DNA of 64,000 bases from Anaerotalea alkaliphila (GTDB taxonomy: Bacteria > Bacillota > Clostridia > Lachnospirales > Vallitaleaceae). Position 1 is the first letter of the stretch. Every line of letters begins with the position of its first letter. The notes beneath the pieces are model-generated. The model did not search any database. It was not told where the DNA came from and saw only the letters and a list, made by a program, of their open reading frames with translations. Location of the stretch: positions 1 to 64,000 of the forward strand of contig NZ_JAAEEH010000004.1 in the NCBI RefSeq assembly GCF_010179735.1, given 5' to 3'. Made by a program: the position numbers and the translations under genes. This document shows positions 58,992 to 64,000 of the stretch, piece after piece.

Positions 58992-60350
58992 TTACACCCT
59001 CCGGGGCTCTTCCCCCGGGTCATCCAGCCGGCCCTCCACCATATATTTCCGGGTTTCGGCAACCACCACCGGACTCAGGAGCAGCACCGCAATCAGGTTC
59101 GGGATGGCCATGAGGCCGTTGAAGATGTCCGCCAGGTCCCAAACCAGATGGAGGGAGAAGATGGAGCCCACAAAGACGAACAGCACCAGGGTCATCCGAT
59201 AGGGGGTGATGGCGCGCTTTCCCCAAAGGTACTCGATGGCCTTTTCCCCATAGTAGGACCAGCCCAGGGTGGTTGAAAACGCGAAGGTCACCAGCCCCAG
59301 GGTGAGGAAGAAGGGTCCCGCCACAGACAGCTGGGCGAACGCTCCCCGGGTGAGGCTGGCTCCCTCCAGCCCTTCCTTCCAAAGCCCCGAATTCACCAGC
59401 ACGATGCCTGTCAGCGCGCAGATCACCACCGTGTCCCAGAAGGTTCCGGTGGAGGATACCAGCGCTTGGCGGACAGGATTCCTTGTCCTGGCCGCCGCCG
59501 CCACGATGGGAGCGCTTCCCATGCCGGATTCATTGGAGAAAAGTCCCCGGGCTATCCCATACCGCATGGCTCCCATGATGCCCGCTCCCGCCAAGCCTCC
59601 CCCCACCGCGCGGATGGAGAAAGCCTCCCGGACAATGAGAAGGATGGTGTCCCCTACGGTCGACCATCCCAGGAGGAGGAGCAGGAGGCATCCGGCCGCA
59701 TAGGTGGCCGCCATGAACGGCACAAGGAAATTGCATACCATGGCGATCTTTCGGATCCCGCCCAGGATCACCATGGCCGTCAGAAACGCAAACACCAGGC
59801 CTGTCACCCAGCGCTCCACATGGAATGTCTCCTGGACCATGCTGGACACGGAATTGGCCTGGACCATGCAGCCGATGCCGAATGCGGCGATTCCGGTGAA
59901 AACAGCAAACACAGCGCCCACCCATTTCCTGCCCAAGGCATGTTCCCAGATGTACATGCATCCTCCCGCCATCGTCCCGTCCTCCGTGACCACCCGGTAC
60001 TTCACCGCCAGCAAAGCCTCCGCATACTTGGTGGAGATGCCGAACACGCCGGTGAGCCAGCTCCACAGAACCGCTCCCGGTCCTCCCAGGCTGATGGCTG
60101 TGGCCACCCCCACGATGTTCCCTGTGCCGATGGTGGCTGCCAGGGCTGTGGCCAGGGCGCTGAATTGGCTCACGTCACCGACGGCATCGGGATCCTTTTG
60201 GACGGATAGCCGGATGCCCGTTCCCATGTGGCGCTGGATGAAACCCAGCCGGAAGGTGAGGAAGATATGGGTGCCGAAAAGCAGCGCAATCAAGGGGAAT
60301 CCCCAGAGCCATCCGCTCAAGTTGCCGATCAGTGTCGCGAATCCGTTCAT
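58992..60350 (-). CDS. Sodium:alanine/glycine symporter (AGCS family)
   Basis: This 452-residue transporter has about 10-11 hydrophobic segments. The AGCS signature is GTGNIVGVATAISLGGPGAVLWSW near residue 75, followed by STKYAEALLAVKYR. GLFSNESGMGSAPI (about residue 265) matches the second family motif. It imports alanine or glycine with sodium ions. It begins 13 bases after the dtd stop with AGGAGAGG, so it is in a unit with dtd and the unknown gene. Confidence 0.93.
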   Translation of the reverse strand: MNGFATLIGNLSGWLWGFPLIALLFGTHIFLTFRLGFIQRHMGTGIRLSVQKDPDAVGDVSQFSALATALAATIGTGNIVGVATAISLGGPGAVLWSWLTGVFGISTKYAEALLAVKYRVVTEDGTMAGGCMYIWEHALGRKWVGAVFAVFTGIAAFGIGCMVQANSVSSMVQETFHVERWVTGLVFAFLTAMVILGGIRKIAMVCNFLVPFMAATYAAGCLLLLLLGWSTVGDTILLIVREAFSIRAVGGGLAGAGIMGAMRYGIARGLFSNESGMGSAPIVAAAARTRNPVRQALVSSTGTFWDTVVICALTGIVLVNSGLWKEGLEGASLTRGAFAQLSVAGPFFLTLGLVTFAFSTTLGWSYYGEKAIEYLWGKRAITPYRMTLVLFVFVGSIFSLHLVWDLADIFNGLMAIPNLIAVLLLSPVVVAETRKYMVEGRLDDPGEEPRRV

Positions 60351-60363
60351 GTGCCTCTCCTCA

Positions 60364-60813
60364 TCAAAATGTCTTTTCCGAATCCAGCAGCAGGGTCACC
60401 GGACCGTCGTTGACCAGCTCCACCGCCATCTCCGCCTGGAACTCCCCTGTCCGCAGCTCGGGGAACCGTTCCTCCAGGCCCTTGCAGAAGGCGTCGAACT
60501 GGTGCCGGGCCGTGTCCGGTTTGGAAGAGGCCGTAAAGCTGGGGCGTCTTCCCTGACGGCAGTCCCCGTACAAGGTGAAGTTGGGCACGACCAGCAGTCC
60601 TCCTCCCACGTCCTGGAGGGACAGGTTCATTTTCCCTTGCGGGTCCTCGAAGATCCTCAAATTCACCAGCTTGTCCGTGACATACCGGTACTGCTCCGGT
60701 CCGTCCTCCTCCCTGAACCCCACCAGCGCCAGCAATCCCTTCCCGATCTCTCCCGACACCCGGCCCTCCACGGACACCCGGGCCCGAAGCACCCGTTGGA
60801 CCACCACACGCAT
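60364..60813 (-). CDS. dtd: D-aminoacyl-tRNA deacylase
   Basis: This 149-residue enzyme has the two cross-subunit motifs in recognisable form: RRPSFTASSKPD (S-Q-x-T-like) and VNDGPVTLLLDS (G-x-P-V-T). It hydrolyses D-amino acids or glycine from mischarged tRNA. The ATG at 60813 is the conserved MRVVVQRVLRARV start and shares its A with the stop of the upstream gene (TGATG). Its neighbours are an unknown protein and an alanine/glycine symporter. Confidence 0.94.
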   Translation of the reverse strand: MRVVVQRVLRARVSVEGRVSGEIGKGLLALVGFREEDGPEQYRYVTDKLVNLRIFEDPQGKMNLSLQDVGGGLLVVPNFTLYGDCRQGRRPSFTASSKPDTARHQFDAFCKGLEERFPELRTGEFQAEMAVELVNDGPVTLLLDSEKTF

Positions 60814-61385
60814 CAGCCTTGCTCCCCCTGCCCGCCGGACTCCAGGTGGGCGCACAGGTCCAGGGAACTGCGCATGGTGAACAGGTTGGAGGAATCGAAG
60901 TAGTGGTCTTCATAATCTTCCGTCTGATTGAAATAGGTCGTGTAGCGGAACTGCATCTGCCCCTGCAGTTCCGCAAAGGGTTTCCTGGGATTGATTCCGA
61001 TGGACAGGTCCGCCCCCGCAAGGTAGTTCTTGAAGAGGACCTCCAGCACTTCCGGGCCCTCCAGATAGAACAGGATGATGTAGGCCGCATCCGTATTTTT
61101 GGATATGGGGATGCCGAAGATGCTTTTTCCCCTGTTGGAGACCGTGGGTATGACCAGGTGGGGCAGCTCCTTTGCGTTCAGGAAGGCCGTCAGATTCTCG
61201 GCGTACCTGCCCGCCGGCTCGTCCGTGCTTAAAAGATTGGTCTCCACGCTGACCACAAGACGCTTGGTTTCCAGCAGCCGTTGGAGCATTTCCAAACGGA
61301 AGGCGTCCCGGTCCTTTCGTTTGAAATATTCCAGATGGTATTCCCCTGTCTTCTTGTCCTGCCAGCATTTGATTTTTTCCTTCAT
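60813..61385 (-). CDS. Unknown 190-residue protein co-transcribed with dtd
   Basis: I do not recognise this family. The protein is cytosolic and has no signal peptide or membrane helix. It begins KEKIKCWQDKKTGEYHLEY, contains a central LPHLVIPTVSNRGKSIFGIP stretch, the hydrophobic AAYIILFYLEGPEVLEVLF, and an aromatic-acidic FNQTEDYEDHYFDSSN segment near the end. There are only two Cys. The stop overlaps the dtd start, so translation is coupled. A GGAAGGGG ribosome site precedes the ATG. The tRNA-Leu terminator lies 33 bases upstream, so its promoter must be in that small gap or transcription reads through. Confidence 0.8.
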   Translation of the reverse strand: MKEKIKCWQDKKTGEYHLEYFKRKDRDAFRLEMLQRLLETKRLVVSVETNLLSTDEPAGRYAENLTAFLNAKELPHLVIPTVSNRGKSIFGIPISKNTDAAYIILFYLEGPEVLEVLFKNYLAGADLSIGINPRKPFAELQGQMQFRYTTYFNQTEDYEDHYFDSSNLFTMRSSLDLCAHLESGGQGEQG

Positions 61386-61417
61386 GATTCAATGCCCCTT
61401 CCTTTCCATGGCCTTCT

Positions 61418-61459
61418 ACAACAAAAGCCTTATTGCTCCCCGTGGGAACAATAAGGCTT
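61418..61459 (-). terminator. Terminator of the tRNA-Leu gene
   Basis: Arms 61449-61459 and 61425-61435 form a perfect 11-bp stem, with an inner TCCC/GGGA pairing in the loop. On the minus strand it is followed by TTTTGTTGT. It ends eight bases beyond the tRNA. Confidence 0.85.
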
Positions 61460-61466
61460 CTCATGA

Positions 61467-61550
61467 TGCGGATAACAGGAGTTGAACCTGCACGTCATTG
61501 CTGACACTAGAACCTGAATCTAGCGCGTCTGCCTATTCCGCCATATCCGC
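61467..61550 (-). tRNA. tRNA-Leu (CAG)
   Basis: An 84-base class II tRNA with acceptor GCGGATA/TATCCGC, anticodon stem CTAGA/TCTAG with loop TTCAGGT (anticodon CAG), a long variable arm (TGTCAGCAATGACG) and T arm with GTTCAACTC. The discriminator is A and CCA is not encoded. It reads CUG. Confidence 0.97.
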
Positions 61551-61583
61551 TCGTTTGCAGCGCCGCTCGCTTGCAACAATGTG

Positions 61584-61612
61584 ATTTTATAACAGATCGG
61601 AAAATATTGCAA
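61584..61612 (-). promoter_or_regulatory. Promoter of the tRNA-Leu gene
   Basis: TTGCAA (61612-61607) and TAAAAT (61589-61584) are 17 bases apart and end about 33 bases before the tRNA. The 61620-61715 stretch beyond is T-rich on the plus strand and shows nothing else. Confidence 0.6.
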
Positions 61613-61717
61613 GCCCTTTTTACCATTTTTTTATTTTTTTTTTGCTTCCTCCTTTTTCGGAGACGCGCAAGCCCCTTTGGTGCTTTTGTTGCATTTGTAC
61701 AAAATATACTGAAAAAA

Positions 61718-61746
61718 TTGCTTTAGCCGCTTTTTGTTGCTATAAT
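61718..61746 (+). promoter_or_regulatory. Promoter of the KamA-family gene
   Basis: TTGCTT (61718-61723) and TATAAT (61741-61746) lie 17 bases apart, giving a leader of about 115 bases. Confidence 0.7.
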
Positions 61747-61756
61747 GCTAAATAAC

Positions 61757-61775
61757 CGGTTTTAAAACCGTTTTT
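61757..61775 (+). promoter_or_regulatory. Possible attenuator hairpin in the KamA leader
   Basis: The 14-base palindrome CGGTTTTAAAACCG (61757-61770) is followed at once by TTTTT. As RNA it gives a short 5-bp stem with a U run, located within a few bases of the predicted transcript start. It may be too close to the start to work as a normal terminator. Confidence 0.35.
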
Positions 61776-61868
61776 CACGGAAGTAACGCCGGCAAACAGG
61801 ACCATTCTGCCACAACGACAGCGGCGCGCTGACCCGCGCTTGATGATAATGATTAGGAAGGTGATGTT

Positions 61869-62966
61869 ATGCGTTGGCAAGAAATGCTGCACCAAAGCTT
61901 TACCCGGGCGGAAGATCTGACAGCCCTGCTTGAAATGACTCCCGAAGAAGAGAAGCGGATGGAGGAGATCCTGGAATTGTATCCCATGTCCATCCCCTCC
62001 TACTACCTTTCCCTGGTGGATTTGAGCGACCCAGAGGACCCCATACGGAAGATGTGCATCCCCTCCGTATACGAGACCGACCTGGACGGCGCTTTCGACA
62101 CCAGCGGCGAGGCCTCCAACACGGTCATGCCCGGCCTCCAGCACAAGTACCTGCAGACCGCCTTGGTCCTCTCCACCAGCAATTGCGCCATGTATTGCCG
62201 GCACTGTTTCCGCAGGCGCCTGGTGGGCCTCTCGGACGACGAGGTCGGAAAGAACATCGACGCCATGGTGGATTATATCCGCGACCACGAGGAAATCACC
62301 AATGTGCTCATCTCCGGCGGGGACTCCTTCATGAACAGCAACGAGACCATCGAACGGTATCTCAAGTCCCTTTGCGACGTCGAACACCTGGACCTGATCC
62401 GCTTCGGAACCCGGATTCCCGTCGTGCTTCCCATGCGGATCACCGAGGACCCGGAACTCCAGTCCATCCTGGCCGAATACAACCGGAAGAAGCCCATCTA
62501 CGTCATCACCCAATTCAACCACCCCCGGGAGTGCACCCCCCAGGCCAAGGAAGCCATCGGCTTGCTGCTCCGGATGGGCATCGTGGTCAAGAACCAGACC
62601 GTGCTCCTAAAGGGCGTCAACGACGACCCCCGGGTGCTGGGGGAGCTCCTGCGGAACCTGACCCGCATGGGCGTGGTGCCCTACTATGTGTTCCAATGCC
62701 GTCCGGTGACAGGCGTCAAGAACCAGTTCCAGGTCCCCCTGGAGCAGGGTGTCCGGATCGTGGACGAGGCCAAGAACCTCCAGAACGGCCAGGGCAAATG
62801 CTTCCGCTACGCCATGGCCCATGAGACCGGCAAGATTGAAATCCTCGGCAAGGGAGAGGACGGCCGCATGCTCTTCAAGTACCAGCAGGCGAAGGATCCT
62901 GCCGACTGGAGCAGGATCTTCACCAGGAAGCTGGAAGAAGGCCAGTGCTGGCTTGACGATGAATGA
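61869..62966 (+). CDS. KamA-family radical SAM protein (aminomutase-like)
   Basis: This 365-residue radical SAM protein of the lysine 2,3-aminomutase family has cluster motif CAMYCRHCFRRR (about residues 102-113), VLISGGDSF, FGTRIPVVLPMRI and PYYVFQCRPVTG. Classical aminomutases carry a C-terminal PGGGGK with the PLP-binding Lys. Here the corresponding region reads AMAHETGKIEILG, so if PLP is bound it would be through that TGK. Lysine, glutamate or EF-P beta-lysylation roles are all possible; none is proven. It is monocistronic, convergent with an osmoprotectant-binding protein gene, and GGAAGG precedes its ATG. Confidence 0.85.
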   Translation: MRWQEMLHQSFTRAEDLTALLEMTPEEEKRMEEILELYPMSIPSYYLSLVDLSDPEDPIRKMCIPSVYETDLDGAFDTSGEASNTVMPGLQHKYLQTALVLSTSNCAMYCRHCFRRRLVGLSDDEVGKNIDAMVDYIRDHEEITNVLISGGDSFMNSNETIERYLKSLCDVEHLDLIRFGTRIPVVLPMRITEDPELQSILAEYNRKKPIYVITQFNHPRECTPQAKEAIGLLLRMGIVVKNQTVLLKGVNDDPRVLGELLRNLTRMGVVPYYVFQCRPVTGVKNQFQVPLEQGVRIVDEAKNLQNGQGKCFRYAMAHETGKIEILGKGEDGRMLFKYQQAKDPADWSRIFTRKLEEGQCWLDDE

Positions 62967-62979
62967 TATGGTAAATGTA

Positions 62980-63022
62980 GCGAAAAGGTGCCCCCCGCAG
63001 GATGCGGGGGGCACCTTTTCGC
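62980..63022. terminator. Bidirectional terminator
   Basis: A perfect 20-bp stem (62980-62999 and 63003-63022) with a 3-base loop and A/T-rich flanks lies between the convergent KamA and osmoprotectant genes. Confidence 0.9.
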
Positions 63023-63030
63023 CTTCTTTC

Positions 63031-63927
63031 CTATTGGTCCAAAAGGCCTTTGGATTCCAGGAATTCCCTGGCCACTTCCTTTTCGTTCACGCCCAGGTTG
63101 TCCACCTGGTAGTTCATCTGCTGCATCTCTTCGTCCGAAATGTTGCCTTGCAGCCGGTTCAGCTCCTCCACCACCTCGGGATGCTCCTCGGCATAGGCTC
63201 CGTTGAGCAGGGGGGCGACGAAATAGGGCGGGAAGAAGCCCAGGTCGTCCTCCAGGACCACCAGTTCGAATTCGATCAGTTTCCCGTCGGTGGAGAACGC
63301 GTCCATCACATCCCCTTTTTTCTCGGAGATGGCGGCATAGCGCAGGCCGGGATCCATGGCCATGGTGTTGCCGAATTCGAAGCCGCCGTAGGCTTCCTTG
63401 ACGCCCGGAAGACCGTCTTCCCTTTCCAGGAATTCCGTGGTGGAAACCATGGTCAGTTCCCCCGCCACCTTGGACAGGTCCGAGAACGTCTTCAGGTTGT
63501 AGGCTTCCGCCACTTCCGGGAGCACCGCGAAAGTGTAGGTGTTGTTGAAGCCCATCTGCTCCAGCCAGAGCAGGCCGTACTCGTCCCTATAGACCTGCTT
63601 CACATGGTTGTAGACCTCCTGGGCGTCCTTCAGGCCGCTTTCCCCCAGGATGCTGCCGTAAGCCGTTCCCGTATACTCCGGATACATGGCCACATCTCCC
63701 GTGCGCAGGGCCTCGAAGACGATGTTTGTGCCCCCGAACTCCCGCACCTCTGTTGCGTAGCCCAGCTTTTCCTCCAGCAGCACCGATAACATCTGCCCCA
63801 GGATCCTCTGTTCCGTATAGTTCTTATGCCCGATCTGGACCACATCCCCCTTCTTTCCGCAACCTGCGAACAGGCTCAGGGAAAGCACTGCGGCTCCAGC
63901 CGCCAGCAATATCCTTTTCATTTTCAT
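63031..63927 (-). CDS. Osmoprotectant/betaine ABC transporter substrate-binding lipoprotein
   Basis: This 298-residue lipoprotein has signal peptide LSLFAGCGKK (Cys near residue 23). The OpuAC-type domain follows, with VVQIGHKNYTEQRILGQML and MYPEYTGTAYGSIL (aromatic ligand residues), as in OpuBC/OpuCC/YehZ-like proteins of the quaternary-amine transporter class. It binds choline, glycine betaine or a related solute. The permease and ATPase are probably to the right of the window; a short open reading frame ends 30 bases upstream. GGAGG precedes the ATG. Confidence 0.9.
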   Translation of the reverse strand: MKMKRILLAAGAAVLSLSLFAGCGKKGDVVQIGHKNYTEQRILGQMLSVLLEEKLGYATEVREFGGTNIVFEALRTGDVAMYPEYTGTAYGSILGESGLKDAQEVYNHVKQVYRDEYGLLWLEQMGFNNTYTFAVLPEVAEAYNLKTFSDLSKVAGELTMVSTTEFLEREDGLPGVKEAYGGFEFGNTMAMDPGLRYAAISEKKGDVMDAFSTDGKLIEFELVVLEDDLGFFPPYFVAPLLNGAYAEEHPEVVEELNRLQGNISDEEMQQMNYQVDNLGVNEKEVAREFLESKGLLDQ

Positions 63928-63956
63928 TCCTTTTCCTCCATTTTCTTATCCATCCA

Positions 63957-64000
63957 TCATACGAATGTCTTTTTCATCTTGCGCCGTCCCTTGGGCTCCA
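63957..64000 (-). CDS. Possible C-terminus of an upstream permease gene
   Basis: On the minus strand a frame from the window edge reads E-P-K-G-R-R-K-M-K-K-T-F-V and stops at 63959-63957, 30 bases before the osmoprotectant-binding protein gene. The basic tail fits the end of a membrane permease. Only 13 codons are visible, so this is tentative. Confidence 0.35.
   Translation of the reverse strand, partial: EPKGRRKMKKTFV

Overview
The window looks like chromosome from a GC-rich anaerobic Firmicute of the Clostridia type. The evidence is strong AGGAGG-type ribosome sites with frequent TTG and GTG starts, clostridial small families (DUF6465, DUF975, SHOCT), an asrABC dissimilatory sulfite reductase with an FNT channel, KamA-type radical SAM and Mrp proteins, and no aerobic respiratory genes. 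I cannot name a species. Most genes are dense, GC-rich and in short operons. The first 5 kb and the ABC block at 20.9-23.1 kb read differently in composition.

Layout. 1-5.0 kb: a solute-binding protein, a YesM-type sensor kinase and a YesN-type regulator in one leftward overlapping unit, a candidate three-component sensor. 5.0-8.0 kb: SF0329-like protein, UMF1-family MFS transporter, site-2 protease with CBS domains. 8.1-12.6 kb: complete pstSCAB-phoU phosphate operon. 12.7-16.4 kb: ZIP transporter, DUF6465 protein, Mrp ATPase, cytoplasmic alpha-amylase. 16.5-17.3 kb: a Y1/RAYT-like transposase relative flanked by a 15-bp inverted repeat and apparently lacking catalytic residues. 17.3-20.8 kb: split AhpF-like redox pair, Ldh2-type dehydrogenase, DUF975 membrane protein. 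20.9-23.1 kb: three-gene ABC exporter resembling the Rv2686c-2688c fluoroquinolone exporter. 23.2 kb: tRNA-Val. 23.4-28.5 kb: orphan LytTR regulator, sugar O-acetyltransferase, alpha/beta hydrolase divergent from a MalY-type PLP enzyme, NirA-like siroheme reductase.

28.7-36.0 kb: leftward envelope genes (ABC/FtsX transporter, HD hydrolase, polysaccharide deacetylase lipoprotein, glycoside hydrolase-like lipoprotein) and two SHOCT proteins. 36.1-41.3 kb: MsrAB, secreted beta-propeller protein, CPBP protease, TruA. 41.4-45.5 kb: asrABC, a ferritin-like protein and an FNT channel, behind a promoter with a Rex-like operator. 45.5-49.3 kb: ribDE-BA-H under an FMN riboswitch. 49.3-54.5 kb: YerB-like lipoprotein, the TIGR03915/TIGR03916 nucleic-acid repair pair, a C39-like protein, malic enzyme. 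54.6-61.6 kb: HerA-like ATPase, PgsA, M20 amidohydrolase, methyltransferase, AGCS symporter, Dtd, an unknown protein, tRNA-Leu. 61.7-64.0 kb: KamA-family radical SAM protein and an osmoprotectant-binding lipoprotein.

Functional themes are phosphate and osmolyte uptake, sulfite reduction to sulfide with likely HS- export, thiol and methionine-sulfoxide repair, envelope remodelling and flavin synthesis. The least explained items are the substituted RAYT-like element, a recurring GGAAAGTT/AACTTTCC palindrome family, the SBP-kinase-regulator unit, the ferritin-like gene inside asr, and a possible early attenuator before the KamA gene. All family assignments are from reading motifs; no search was run.
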